A DNA stretch of 61,500 bases from Verrucomicrobiota bacterium. Its GTDB lineage: Bacteria; Verrucomicrobiota; Verrucomicrobiia; JABWAM01. Positions 19,119 through 28,087 of the stretch are shown one piece after another (the stretch's first letter is position 1; every line of letters starts with the position of its first letter). The notes beneath the pieces were generated by a model. It did no database searches. It was not told the origin of the DNA and saw nothing but the letters and a program-made list of their open reading frames with translations. The stretch lies in NCBI GenBank assembly GCA_023269615.1, contig JAHFSY010000025.1:1-61500 (forward strand), in the 5' to 3' direction. The translations under genes were made by a program, and so were the position numbers.

Positions 19119-19706
19119 ACATTTGGCATGGAGCATTTAACATGGAACATGGAGCAAGAAGGCTGATTCAAAACTTGTGGGAGGCGACGCTGTCGGCGAC
19201 CAACCGAATGAACTTCCAAGATCGAATATTGAATCCTCCTTCATCACCCGCGCTACACCGGAGGCTTCGGCGGACAAGCATTGAACGTCCAGCGAGACTC
19301 ATGGCTCTCGTGGTGAGTTTGTTTCTCTTTGAGTCACAAGCCGTTACGGAACCTTCAGTGAAGTGAACCCATTCGCGTCAGTCCGTTATCGTGCCGGTAA
19401 ATCATGGTTGAGCATTGGAACTGGCACAGTCTGCGGGCGGCATGCGGACTTTCATCGCATATGCGATAAAAGATCGTATTCATTTAACGAGTGTTGATCG
19501 CCATGCGACCATCTCTTGCCCTCTGTGCTGAACCGTGTCGTTGCTCCCATGCGCATGGACGCTGTGCAACCTTTTATCGCATATGCGGCAAAAGGTTGCA
19601 TAAGCGGCTGACATCACCGGAGGGACGGACGCGACGGAGCGCATCCCTCCGTTTCTGACAGCCCTTTCTCCCACGGGGTCAGCGACCCCGTCTACAGCGG
19701 CGGGTC
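19119..19706. repeat. 588-base non-coding gap made of dispersed repeats
   Basis: I find no credible gene here. From left to right: a tandem-like array of CATGGAGCAT/CATGGAACAT units (19126-19157), a family E unit (19248-19275), and two copies of a CGCATATGCG-centred palindrome (see separate entry). Then comes a GGACGCGACGGAGCGCATCC unit (19627-19652) that recurs at 37837-37862 with 24 of 26 bases equal, and a CGGGGTCAGCGACCCCG hairpin at about 19675-19691. The macroglobulin and the ATPase gene converge on it. Confidence 0.7.
19454..19599. promoter_or_regulatory. pair of CGCATATGCG palindromes
   Basis: The first site is a perfect 14-base palindrome, ATCGCATATGCGAT (19454-19467), flanked by T/A runs. 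The second is a 34-base near-perfect palindrome at 19566-19599 with 15 of 17 pairs (arm GCAACCTTTTATCGCAT). They share the TATCGCATATGCG core, 112 bases apart, with an A-rich edge on the same side. They could be protein-binding sites or remnants of a mobile repeat. No gene starts next to them, so a regulatory role is uncertain. Confidence 0.4.
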
Positions 19707-20837
19707 TCAGTGAAGATCGAGATCTTGCGGGCTCGCATAAACAATCTCAAACCCATTTACCCTTCGCGTGTAGCTTCGCTCAATGTTGGGGGCGATGACG
19801 AAATTCTTTCCTTTCGGATGGAGGTCGCGGAAGGCTTTCAGGCTTTTGGTTTCGAAACGGTCGGGGTTCCATTTGCATTCGATCGCGTGGCAGACATCGC
19901 GGCTTTGCGGGATCACGTAATCAACTTCCCTCTGCTGTTTATCGCGCCAGAAGAAAATCTTTGGGGACGAGGGCAGCGACATCAGGTGTTCCAGCACGAT
20001 GTTCTCCCACAGCAAACCGCAATCCTCGGTTCGGAGTTCGCCCCAACCCTTTGCGTGCGACACGAAGCCGGTGTCGAATCCATAGACCCGCTGCTGTCGG
20101 ACGAGCTCCTGTTTTCCGCCGCCATGATACGGACGAAGCAGGCAGATCACGTGTGTGAGTTCCAGGACCTCAAGGTAGTTCATGATCGTGGGTCGGCTCA
20201 GGCTGCACATGTCGGCAAGATTATTCACGTCCACCATGCCCGCGTTTTGGCGGAGGAGCGTTTCCACGAGGAGCAGGAAGTTTTTGCGTTTCTCGATCCG
20301 GAACAACTCCTGAACATCGCGGGCGTAGTAGGAGTCGAGCCATTCGGAATAGAACCCTTCATCTTTTTCCTCCGCCAGCAGGGCAGGGGGCAGGCCGCCG
20401 TGAAACAGCCGCTTGCGCAGGTCGCGAATCCCGAATGCGTGAAGCTCGGACAGCAATACGGGGAGCAGGTGGATGGCTCGTTTGCGTCCCGTGAGGCTGT
20501 CCTTGAATTTGTGCGTCGCGGCCAGCGTGGATGAACCCGTGGCCAGGATGCGGAGTTTTGGAAAATGATCGGCTGCGATTTTCAAGACCTGGCTTGGGTC
20601 CTCCAGTTGATGCACTTCGTCCAACACCACGACGCGATGGGAAACAGATTTGAAAAAAGCTTCCGGATCGCGAAGCTGCGTGCGGACGCTTGGCAGATCG
20701 CAATTCATATGCAGGGCGTCGCGGAGTGAATGCGCGAGCGTAGTCTTGCCGACGCGCCGCACCCCGGACAGCCAGACGATGGGCGCCTTCTTCCACGTTT
20801 CCTCAATCCGATGCAGCCATAGGGGTCTTTCGATCAT
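19707..20837 (-). CDS. AAA+ ATPase with DUF4143 domain
   Basis: The protein has 376 residues from ATG 20837 (MIERPLWLHRIEETW). Walker A is GVRRVGKTTLA, Walker B is VVVLDEVHQL, and a sensor-like ILATGSSTLA follows. A winged-helix-like middle (MCSLSRPTIMNYLEVLEL) leads into the DUF4143 nuclease-like fold with FFWRDKQQREVDYVI and AIECKW, a typical E-x-D-E-x-K arrangement. Proteins of this layout are common orphan or defence-associated genes of poorly known function. It is flanked by repeat elements on both sides, and its upstream gap contains a REP element. Confidence 0.85.
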   Translation of the reverse strand: MIERPLWLHRIEETWKKAPIVWLSGVRRVGKTTLAHSLRDALHMNCDLPSVRTQLRDPEAFFKSVSHRVVVLDEVHQLEDPSQVLKIAADHFPKLRILATGSSTLAATHKFKDSLTGRKRAIHLLPVLLSELHAFGIRDLRKRLFHGGLPPALLAEEKDEGFYSEWLDSYYARDVQELFRIEKRKNFLLLVETLLRQNAGMVDVNNLADMCSLSRPTIMNYLEVLELTHVICLLRPYHGGGKQELVRQQRVYGFDTGFVSHAKGWGELRTEDCGLLWENIVLEHLMSLPSSPKIFFWRDKQQREVDYVIPQSRDVCHAIECKWNPDRFETKSLKAFRDLHPKGKNFVIAPNIERSYTRRVNGFEIVYASPQDLDLH

Positions 20838-20901
20838 GAAAATACTATATGCATGTAGTTTAACCAAATGTAAAGTCTGTTTTCACGATGATTTTTCAAT
20901 T

Positions 20902-21020
20902 TGTAGGAGCCGCTGTCAGCGGCGATCCCCGGATTGCCACCCCTTCCCGGTCGCCGTTGGCAACCCCTCGACGCTGCTCGGGATTGTCCTGAGCTTGCCG
21001 AAGGGCAACGGCTCCTACAA
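20902..21020. repeat. REP-like palindromic element, family A copy 1
   Basis: The element opens with TTGTAGGAGCCGCTGTCAGC and closes with GGGCAACGGCTCCTACAA, so the ends are inverted copies of TTGTAGGAGCCG. Internal hairpins are also present (CCGCTGTCAGCGG). It lies between the ATPase start and the cyclase stop. Relatives are at 28857-28928 and 55017-55109. Confidence 0.8.
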
Positions 21021-21032
21021 CGGAGTGAGAGA

Positions 21033-23228
21033 TTACTTTGACTCGGCGGCGTACACGCCGTTCCAGTCTTTTGGTGGTGGATTCTTTTGCGATTCCTTGC
21101 AGCGCTCTGAGAGCAGGTGGCTCGGCTTGTCCTGCGGTTGTTTTTCCAGAATGGAAATTGCCTTCGCGAAATCCCGTTTCTGATACGCGGCGAAGGCTTC
21201 TTCATATCGCATTACGGTGGGAAGCATGGCTTCGGCCTTTCCTTTTTCGCCCAGCAATTCGTACACGTGGATGCCCTGGCTCTTGCCTTTCACGGCCACG
21301 CAGTCGAGCAGACGGAATTCGAATGCATCTCTGGCGTCATCGTAAATGCTTTGGCTCGCCAGGATGGTGGTGCCGTATTGTTTGTTGAGGCTTTCGAGGC
21401 GCGCGGCGAGGTTCACGCCGTCGCCGATCGCGGTGTAGTTCATCCGGCTCGGGGCTCCGAAATGACCGACCATCACACGGTCCTTGTGCAGTCCGAAGCG
21501 CGTGTGAAACTCGGGCAGGTTGTTCCATGATGGCGATGCGAAGAGTTCCTGCGACGCTTTGAGGCAACGAAGTGCGGCGCGGCAGGAACGTTGCGCGTGG
21601 TCACGCACGGGCGTGGGGGCGTTCCAGATCGTCATGATGGCGTCACCGATGTATTTATCGATCGTGCCGCCGGTCTCGTGCTGGATGACGTGCGCCATCA
21701 CCTCGAGATATTTTCCGAGCGCCTCGGCCAGCGCGTTGGGCGTCATCTGCTCGGAGAATGTGGTGAAGCCCCTGATGTCGGTGAACATCATGGAGACCTC
21801 GACGAGTTCGCCGCCGAGAGCTGGTTCACTTTTCTTTTCGTAGAGCTGTCGCACGAGGTCAATCGGCACGTATTTGCCCATGGCGCGCATGGCGGTCTTG
21901 GCCTGTTCGAGGCTTTCGAGCACGTCGCGCACATCGGAGAAGGGGGCGTGGGGCAGGGAGGGTGAAAATTCAAAGCGTTTCATCTTGGAGGTTTCACGCA
22001 CGATGCTGGACTGGGCGCGTTTCACGCTGCGTAAAATCAACCAGCCGCACAGGCTGATGACGGCCATCACGATCAGCGAGGTGACGAGCAGGCGTTTCTG
22101 CGTCGTCACGAGCGCCCCGAGGTAATAATCCTCGGGCACCACGATGCCCACGATCCAGTCCTGGGTCTCATCCGGCTTTTCGCCGAGGGCGCGAAAGGTC
22201 GCCAGATAATTGCGGCCATTCACTTCGAGACGGCAATAACGCACGCGGGCATCCTTCGGTTCGAAGGCGATCTCTTTGAGGGAGGGGTCTTTCAATGCGG
22301 CGGCAATCTCTGGCGGCGGCTGGACGGGGATCACCCGGATCTCATCGCCCGCCTCGCGGACGGGATCCATCGGGTCGTTGCGCGTGATGAGCCGCCCCTG
22401 GCGGTCGCACACGAAGATCTTGTGCGGGTCGCTTTGATCGGCGGTGTTCAATTTCAACTGCGTGACGCGGTCAATCTGGTCGCGCAATAACCCGACGCGC
22501 AGGACTCCCACGAAATGGCCATGGGCGTCGGTGATGGCTTTCTGAACGCTGACTTCAACCCGGCGCTTGTCCTCGGGCAATGCGGCATCGAGCTGTGACC
22601 AATGCAGGTCGCTCCAAAGCAGCTGGCCGAAATAATCGCGGCTGGCCGGGGTGCTGAACGTGAGGTGGCGGGTCGGGTCCGGCGGAGATTCGCCATCACG
22701 CACAAGGGGAACCGCCTGGAAGCCTCCGTTGAGAGGACGATTGCGCAATTCGACGACAAAGGCTTTTCCATTGGATGACACGCGACGTGTGACAAGGCGT
22801 GTCTGGGCGTGCGTTTCACCGGCGATTATGCCGCGAAAGACGCTGACCTGGCCGCGTCCCATTGGCGCAAGCTGGATGTCGCCTGACGCATCATACCCTG
22901 TCATTTCGGCCTGGGTGAGCGTTACCTCGGAAATATTCTCATCCGAGAGCAGGATGGAAAAGAGCGCCGACTCGATCGCGATCGGATTGCGAGGATCAAT
23001 CGCCTCGTGCTGCACCTGGTTCTCGACTTGCGCGAGGGCCTTTTCGGCCTTGCCGAGATAATCACGTACTCGTTGAGCGATCTCCCGACTGGCCTCCATT
23101 TGCGACCGGCGGGAGCTTTGGAGAATGGATTGCTGGGTCCCATTCAAGACGAGGGAAAAAAGCAGCGCGAGCAGGAGCATCAACCCGAGGAGACTCAATG
23201 CAAAGACCTGGCCGAGGGTGATTTTCAT
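21033..23228 (-). CDS. membrane-bound class III adenylate cyclase with extracytoplasmic sensor
   Basis: A 731-residue enzyme making cyclic AMP from ATP. One membrane helix at about 9-31, a large periplasmic Cache-like sensor (about 32-380, ending in WIVGIVVPEDYYLG), a second helix at about 385-405, a linker, then the cyclase domain at about 475-650. The metal-binding Asp residues sit in MMFTDIRGFTTFSE and DKYIGDAIMTIW, and the transition-state Asn/Arg pair is in TAIGDGVNLAARLES. A short TPR-like tail follows (YEEAFAAYQKRDFAKAISIL). Within the window two cNMP-binding proteins could be its readers. The start ATG 23228 puts the helix at the very N-terminus. Confidence 0.92.
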   Translation of the reverse strand: MKITLGQVFALSLLGLMLLLALLFSLVLNGTQQSILQSSRRSQMEASREIAQRVRDYLGKAEKALAQVENQVQHEAIDPRNPIAIESALFSILLSDENISEVTLTQAEMTGYDASGDIQLAPMGRGQVSVFRGIIAGETHAQTRLVTRRVSSNGKAFVVELRNRPLNGGFQAVPLVRDGESPPDPTRHLTFSTPASRDYFGQLLWSDLHWSQLDAALPEDKRRVEVSVQKAITDAHGHFVGVLRVGLLRDQIDRVTQLKLNTADQSDPHKIFVCDRQGRLITRNDPMDPVREAGDEIRVIPVQPPPEIAAALKDPSLKEIAFEPKDARVRYCRLEVNGRNYLATFRALGEKPDETQDWIVGIVVPEDYYLGALVTTQKRLLVTSLIVMAVISLCGWLILRSVKRAQSSIVRETSKMKRFEFSPSLPHAPFSDVRDVLESLEQAKTAMRAMGKYVPIDLVRQLYEKKSEPALGGELVEVSMMFTDIRGFTTFSEQMTPNALAEALGKYLEVMAHVIQHETGGTIDKYIGDAIMTIWNAPTPVRDHAQRSCRAALRCLKASQELFASPSWNNLPEFHTRFGLHKDRVMVGHFGAPSRMNYTAIGDGVNLAARLESLNKQYGTTILASQSIYDDARDAFEFRLLDCVAVKGKSQGIHVYELLGEKGKAEAMLPTVMRYEEAFAAYQKRDFAKAISILEKQPQDKPSHLLSERCKESQKNPPPKDWNGVYAAESK

Positions 23229-23261
23229 GGCGGCCGGCGAACTGTTTTCAAAAAATCCGCA

Positions 23262-24254
23262 TCACGCGCTTTTCCGGTGCATGTGGGAATATTTGCGGGC
23301 GACTGCGCGGATGTCCCATGTGAACTCGTCCAATTCTTTTTTCCAATGCGCGATCTCCTTCGGGGTGTAGTGGTAGAAACCGTGGCGTGTGCCTAGTTTG
23401 CCGCGTCCCGCTTTCATCATGTTCAGCAGGGTAAGCGGGACTTTTTTGGAGTTGGACAGCGTGGGGATCAGGTCCTTGAAAACGCGTTCGGCGAGATCAA
23501 TTCCAGTGAGATCCAGGTTTCGGAAGGGGCCGGTCATGAGGGACCACCAGCCGAACGTGGTGCGGAACGAGCGGTCAATCGTCTCGGCGTCGGCGATGCC
23601 CTGTTCGAGGACGTAGAACGCCTCGCGGACGAGCGCGGCGTAAAGGCGGTTGGCGATGAAGCCCCGGATGTCCTTGTTCACGAGCGTCGGCTCCTTGTCG
23701 AGTGAGCGGGCGAAGCGGATGACGGTGGTGTGGGCGGCGCGGCCGGTTTTTCTGCCGCGGATGATTTCCATGAATTCGCTGATGTGCGCGGGCTCAAGCC
23801 AGTGCATGCCCACGAAGCGGGCTGGATATTTCACGCTGCCCTGGATCAGGGTAATGGGAATGGCCGACGTGTTGCTGACGATTGGGGTGTGGGACGGGAG
23901 CACCGATTCCAGCTGACGGTAGACTTGCCGCTTGGAAGCCATGTCCTCCGTGATGCTTTCAATCACCAGATCGCATCCGCCCATGTCGAGGGGCCCCGAG
24001 ACTTCGGTGAGGCGTTTTTTCCAGGAGCGGACCACGGCGGGGCGGAAGCCGGGACGTTTTGCCATGTCCGCCAGAAAGGAGGTGATCTCGCGGCGCGCGG
24101 CCACGCGGACGCGCGGGCTGATGTCGAACACGCGGACATGGTAGCCGTGTCCGAGCAGGGAGGCGACGATGCCGCGCCCGAGGAGCCCGAGCCCGACAAC
24201 CCCAATGAGTCCGGGCTTGGGATTGGAGGAGTGGGGGAAGGGGATGGGATTCAT
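23262..24254 (-). CDS. 3-hydroxyacyl-CoA dehydrogenase family protein
   Basis: The protein has 330 residues. The NAD site is GVVGLGLLGRGIVASLLGHG. The family blocks NTSAIPITLI and RFVGMHWLEPAH carry the catalytic Ser/Asn and His positions, and the C-terminal domain begins with DIRGFIANRLYAALVREAF. It oxidises a 3-hydroxyacyl-CoA or a similar 3-hydroxyacid; without an enoyl-CoA hydratase half it is the short, single-function type. It lies 33 bases upstream of the cyclase on the same strand and downstream of a short-chain dehydrogenase, so these may share a transcript. Confidence 0.88.
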   Translation of the reverse strand: MNPIPFPHSSNPKPGLIGVVGLGLLGRGIVASLLGHGYHVRVFDISPRVRVAARREITSFLADMAKRPGFRPAVVRSWKKRLTEVSGPLDMGGCDLVIESITEDMASKRQVYRQLESVLPSHTPIVSNTSAIPITLIQGSVKYPARFVGMHWLEPAHISEFMEIIRGRKTGRAAHTTVIRFARSLDKEPTLVNKDIRGFIANRLYAALVREAFYVLEQGIADAETIDRSFRTTFGWWSLMTGPFRNLDLTGIDLAERVFKDLIPTLSNSKKVPLTLLNMMKAGRGKLGTRHGFYHYTPKEIAHWKKELDEFTWDIRAVARKYSHMHRKSA

Positions 24255-24327
24255 GGAAAGAAGACGTGATTACATTCGAGGGAGAATCTGGCTGACTGCT
24301 GAAAGCCGATCGCTGACAGCTTCTTCT

Positions 24328-25086
24328 TCAGAGATGCACCCAGCCCTTGTCGGCCATGATGTTCTGGCCCGTGATGGCGTTGCTGGCGTTGCTGGCCAGG
24401 AAGAGTGCGACGCGCGCGATCTCGACCGGCTCCAGTCTCTCGTGAAGACACTGGATGCCCTGCACCCACTTGATCAGCTTGGGTGTGGCATACATGCGCA
24501 ACTGGCGCTCGGTCATCACCCAGCCCGGGGAGATTGTGTTCACGCGGATGCCTTTCGGTCCGAGCTCGCGCGCAAGGCTGCGGGTCAATCCCACCACGCC
24601 GCCCTTGGTTGCGACGTACGCCGTCAGGGGGGTTGCGCCGATGTTGAACGTCACCGAGCCCAGGTTGATGATTGCGCCGCCGCGTTTCATTTTGCCGGCC
24701 GTCTCGCGGACGGTGAGGAAATAGGCGCGGAGGTTCAGGGCGAAAAGATCATCCCAGGCCTTGGTGGAGCATTTCAGAAGAGGAATGCGCGGGTCCCATG
24801 CGGCGTTGTTGATGAGGACTCGCGGCGCCCCATGCTTGCGGATGCTGCCGCGGACCCAGGCGAGGACTTCGGGTTCACGGACGAGGTTCACCCGCGTAAA
24901 ACTTGCGCGGTCGCCAAGCTCCTTCGCGAGCGCGCGTCCCGCCTTCGCATCGCGGTCGCAAAAGCAGACGTGTGCACCCTGGGCGTGGAAAGAGCGGACG
25001 ATGGCTTCGCCGATGCCGTTGCCTCCCCCCGTGATGAGAGTCAACTGGTTGCGAAGATCGTCGTACTGCGAGGAACCGTGTTTCAT
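24328..25086 (-). CDS. short-chain dehydrogenase/reductase
   Basis: The protein has 252 residues of classical SDR design. The cofactor motif is TLITGGGNGIGEAI, the NNAA motif is VLINNAAWDPR, the catalytic Ser is in IINLGSVTFN, and Tyr/Lys lie in YVATKGGVVGLTRSLA. PGWVMTERQ and GQNIMADKGWVHL form the C-terminal cap. The substrate is unknown. It precedes the hydroxyacyl-CoA dehydrogenase gene on the same strand with a 73-base gap. Confidence 0.9.
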   Translation of the reverse strand: MKHGSSQYDDLRNQLTLITGGGNGIGEAIVRSFHAQGAHVCFCDRDAKAGRALAKELGDRASFTRVNLVREPEVLAWVRGSIRKHGAPRVLINNAAWDPRIPLLKCSTKAWDDLFALNLRAYFLTVRETAGKMKRGGAIINLGSVTFNIGATPLTAYVATKGGVVGLTRSLARELGPKGIRVNTISPGWVMTERQLRMYATPKLIKWVQGIQCLHERLEPVEIARVALFLASNASNAITGQNIMADKGWVHL

Positions 25087-25140
25087 GGGACGGACTATGG
25101 CAGAAATCGGGAAAGTGTGAAAGTCCCGACAATATTTAAA

Positions 25141-25168
25141 TTGCAGGGGACGGGCTCTCTGATATAAG
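25141..25168 (+). promoter_or_regulatory. candidate housekeeping promoter of the ferredoxin gene
   Basis: TTGCAG at 25141-25146 and TATAAG at 25163-25168 are separated by 16 bases. They lie 34 bases before the ferredoxin start, which has a good ribosome site (AACAGGAG). This is a consensus match only. Confidence 0.45.
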
Positions 25169-25201
25169 TTTGAGGCTCTGAAAAATTAACAGGAGATTTC
25201 T

Positions 25202-25435
25202 ATGGCTGCCATTGCGAACAAACACAAAGAAAGCATCGCGGGAAAATATTACGTGGATGACCAGTGCATTGACTGCGATCTTTGCCGCGAAACCGCTCCC
25301 AGTAATTTTACGCGCAGCGATGAGGGAGGTTATTCCTACGTGTACAAGCAGGCTTCCAGTCCCGAGGAAGAAGCCCAGTGCAAGGAAGCCATGGAAGGCT
25401 GCCCTGTGGAAGCCATCGGAAACGACGGCCAGTAA
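25202..25435 (+). CDS. 4Fe-4S ferredoxin
   Basis: A 77-residue acidic electron carrier. The cluster ligands are C-x2-C-x2-C in QCIDCDLCRETAP and a distant Cys in MEGCPVEAIG, giving a single cluster with the short first motif seen in [4Fe-4S] or [3Fe-4S] ferredoxins. Its partner is unknown; it may feed the oxidoreductases in this window. It has its own promoter-like sequence and is followed 27 bases later by the DUF721 gene. Confidence 0.9.
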   Translation: MAAIANKHKESIAGKYYVDDQCIDCDLCRETAPSNFTRSDEGGYSYVYKQASSPEEEAQCKEAMEGCPVEAIGNDGQ

Positions 25436-25462
25436 TCCACGCCTCGTTCACCAGAGGCCGCG

Positions 25463-25819
25463 ATGGACCCCAAGTTGCGGCGGCGCGTGTTGACGGAATG
25501 GAGCGGCGGCCTGGTTCCATTTGAGTTTCCCGCCCCGGCCAACCTGGCGGCGGTGTTGCAAAAGGCATTTGCCCGCATCGGCATAGCCGACCGTCTTCGT
25601 GAAACATCACTCACGGAGAGCTGGCACGAAGTCGTCGGGCCGACGCTCGCCGCCCATTGCCGTCCCGGCGCAATCCGTCGCGGCGTGCTGACCGTGCGGG
25701 TGGACCATCCGGCCTGGCTGCACCAGATCACGGTCGCGCACAAGAAGGACATTCTCCTTGGCGCGCAGGCGCGGTTTCCCCACTTGAAAATCAAGGAGTT
25801 GCTGCTGCGCATTGGCTGA
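25463..25819 (+). CDS. DUF721 (DciA-like) protein
   Basis: The protein has 118 residues. The domain covers nearly all of it: a helix (LAAVLQKAFARIGI), then LTESWHEVVGPTLAAHCRPGAIRRGVL, then LTVRVDHPAWLHQITV. This is the DUF721 fold; the best known member, DciA, helps load the replicative helicase. Whether this copy does so is inferred only from family membership. It lacks a long C-terminal tail. It follows the ferredoxin in the same direction. Confidence 0.8.
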   Translation: MDPKLRRRVLTEWSGGLVPFEFPAPANLAAVLQKAFARIGIADRLRETSLTESWHEVVGPTLAAHCRPGAIRRGVLTVRVDHPAWLHQITVAHKKDILLGAQARFPHLKIKELLLRIG

Positions 25820-25877
25820 CTTGACGCCGCGGGCAATTCCGCATCAAATCGAATTCATGGGACGCTTTTCCGACATC

Positions 25878-26966
25878 ATGAAGAATGCCTTGATTATTGC
25901 ATGTGGGATGCTTGTTTTCTTCGTGTCCGACGTGTGTCGGGCCGGGGACCCGGTCGAGGAGATGAAAACCTTTTCTGTCTTTGAGGCGGTGGACCTCGCG
26001 AAACTTTCCGAGGGCGAGGTGATGGGCGAGCGGGGCAGCCTGATGAATTTCCCCCGGGGTATTTCCGTTCAAACCTGCTATGTGGTGAGGGCGCCCGCCG
26101 AGTCAACGGTGCAGCAGCTTGTGCATTGGAATGCGACGGTCCATCCCGAGCTCAAGGTGCGCGTGCACGGTCTTATTTCCACGCCGCCTTCCGAGGATGA
26201 TTTCAAGACGCTCGATCTCAGGGGCGATGCAGCGCCCATCCAGTGGCTTGTCGAAAAAACCATGGCCACCACGGCTGGAAAATCAGACTTGCAGATCAGC
26301 AGCGCCGAGGCTGCGGAGATCGCGCGCGAAATGCATCGCACGAGGGCTGTCAGCGCCCCGACATGGGCCTATGCCACCCTCTGCTGGAGAAAGCTGCTGA
26401 AGGCCCGCGCCGAAAAGTTTCAAAAAGATGGATTGTCCGGGGTGGCGCCTTACGAAGCGGATGGCAGTTCCATCAACCCGTCATCGGAAATTCAAGATCT
26501 GCTGAAGGAGAATTCGCGTGTCGCCTTGCGCTTCGCCGCACTGCTTGCCGAAACTCCGCTCGTTGCCAAACCGCCGCTGGCCGCATCCGCGTCCACGGTC
26601 ACGAATGCGCCTGTCGCCACGCCACGTGTGACGGTGACACCCTATTGGGAACTCTTTGATGTGACGTCCCATGGGACGCTGAACATGGGGTTTACGTATA
26701 TGAAGGGCTTGGACGGGAGTTGCCAGGTCGTGTGCTGCGAGCCATTCTCGAGTGGCGGTTATCATGCGTCGCTGGCTTTTTATGAATTCTGGCCGATCCA
26801 GGTGGCCGGGCGCCCGGCGACTCTCGTCTGGCGCGAGGACATGGTTTCAGCCCCGGCCCTTGCGGTCACGCACGGCATCGAGCGCATGGCCTCGGGGGCG
26901 ATCATGCTGCAGGAGATCAAGAAATCCATCCGTCTCTTCCAGGAAGATGCGGCACAGAAGCCGTGA
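25878..26966 (+). CDS. secreted protein of unknown function
   Basis: The protein has 362 residues from ATG 25878, giving the signal peptide MKNALIIACGMLVFFVSDVCRAG; an in-frame ATG at 25857 would add seven residues. The mature part is mixed helix and strand with no recognised domain. It has an Ala/Thr/Val/Pro linker near residue 235 and a Cys-rich spot (GSCQVVCCEPFSSGGYHASL). It may be a conserved periplasmic protein of the lineage. The next repeat element starts 25 bases downstream. Confidence 0.65.
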   Translation: MKNALIIACGMLVFFVSDVCRAGDPVEEMKTFSVFEAVDLAKLSEGEVMGERGSLMNFPRGISVQTCYVVRAPAESTVQQLVHWNATVHPELKVRVHGLISTPPSEDDFKTLDLRGDAAPIQWLVEKTMATTAGKSDLQISSAEAAEIAREMHRTRAVSAPTWAYATLCWRKLLKARAEKFQKDGLSGVAPYEADGSSINPSSEIQDLLKENSRVALRFAALLAETPLVAKPPLAASASTVTNAPVATPRVTVTPYWELFDVTSHGTLNMGFTYMKGLDGSCQVVCCEPFSSGGYHASLAFYEFWPIQVAGRPATLVWREDMVSAPALAVTHGIERMASGAIMLQEIKKSIRLFQEDAAQKP

Positions 26967-26991
26967 AAGTGGATGTCGGGCGCTCTGACCT

Positions 26992-27064
26992 GTAGCCGCG
27001 CTCGCCAGAGCGTGGTGTCCGCTCCCGATGGGTAAGGGAACCGCGTTCTGGCGAACGCGGCTAC
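26992..27064. repeat. palindromic repeat element, family B copy 1
   Basis: Inverted 23-base arms at 26992-27014 (GTAGCCGCGCTCGCCAGAGC start) and 27042-27064. The arms differ at two main positions, C/T and G/A, which pair with each other inside each arm's own hairpin (CGCTC-GCCA-GAGCG versus CGTTC-GCCA-GAACG), so structure is kept. Relatives are at 55691-55740 and 60285-60311. Confidence 0.8.
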
Positions 27065-27150
27065 TTTAGATCCTGGGCCGCAACTTTCATTGCGATTTAA
27101 TTGGGAATCAGGTAGGGGTTTGAGTTTCCAATTTGCCCGATTAACCTCCG

Positions 27151-28074
27151 ATGAGATTGCATCACACATTGCTGGGTCTGTGCCTGCTCGCGGGCGTCAT
27201 TCCGTGCGTCTCGAAGGCCTCCAATCTCGCCGGCTCCATGAAGGCGGAACCGAACCTGCGTCCCCTTACGGTCTCGCATGAGGTGACCGCCGATTCCAGC
27301 TACGTCAGCGGGGTTAAAGTGCGCATGGGCAATAACCCCTTCGGGCGGATTACGGAGCAGGCTGACAGCCTGAAGTATGTGGCCTCGCTCCAGCTCAACC
27401 CGGGCATGCTCCTGAGGCTGGGTGGGGATTGGCAGAGATTTTCCTTCGGGGTGCCCCCGGGCGCACCGATTCCAAACACGCTTCAATCCGTCGCCATGGT
27501 TGTGGGTGCGGATCTCGATCTATCCGATGGATGGCTCCTGCGCATCGAGACCGAGCCTGGTTTTTACAGCGATTTTCGCGACATCTCGTTCAGCGATTTC
27601 AACAGCCCGATCATTGTCGGATTTTCCTATCTTCAGGATGAAAACGTTCAATGGTTCTTCGGCCTCAGCGTCAATGTCCGTCGCAGCATCCCGGTCTTTC
27701 CCGCTATGGGTGTACGGTGGAAATTCGCCGACCAGTGGACCCTCATGTGCGTGCTTCCGAAACCGCGCCTCGAGTTCCAGGCGCTGGACAACCTCACCTG
27801 GTACGTCGGCGGCGAGCTCAAGGGCGACACCTACACGACCGGTCGCGATTTCGGAAACCAGTTTGGCATCCAGCGCTTGAACAACACCTCCGTGGATTAC
27901 ACCGAGATCCGGATCGGTTCCGGGATTTCGTGGCGTGTTCACCAAGGCGTTTCGCTCGACCTCGAGGGCGGCTGCATGGTGGACCGCGAATTTGATTATC
28001 ATCGTCCCGACATCCGCATCGCCAGCAACGGCGTGGCCCCCTACGTCCAGCTCGCCTTGCATGCGGGATTCTGA
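27151..28074 (+). CDS. putative outer-membrane beta-barrel protein (DUF6268-like)
   Basis: The protein has 307 residues with the signal peptide MRLHHTLLGLCLLAGVIPCVSKAS. The rest is a run of amphipathic beta strands with regular aromatic/Gly alternation (LLRLGGDWQRFSFG, WLLRIETEPGFYSDFRD, VQWFFGLSVNVRRSIPVFP). It ends in a terminal Phe (YVQLALHAGF), the usual signal for Bam-dependent barrel insertion. Spacing suggests 10-14 strands. Size and design resemble the DUF6268 family; substrate unknown. It is followed 13 bases later by a lipoprotein gene and is probably cotranscribed. Confidence 0.7.
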   Translation: MRLHHTLLGLCLLAGVIPCVSKASNLAGSMKAEPNLRPLTVSHEVTADSSYVSGVKVRMGNNPFGRITEQADSLKYVASLQLNPGMLLRLGGDWQRFSFGVPPGAPIPNTLQSVAMVVGADLDLSDGWLLRIETEPGFYSDFRDISFSDFNSPIIVGFSYLQDENVQWFFGLSVNVRRSIPVFPAMGVRWKFADQWTLMCVLPKPRLEFQALDNLTWYVGGELKGDTYTTGRDFGNQFGIQRLNNTSVDYTEIRIGSGISWRVHQGVSLDLEGGCMVDREFDYHRPDIRIASNGVAPYVQLALHAGF

Positions 28075-28087
28075 AGGGGCTCACGCA

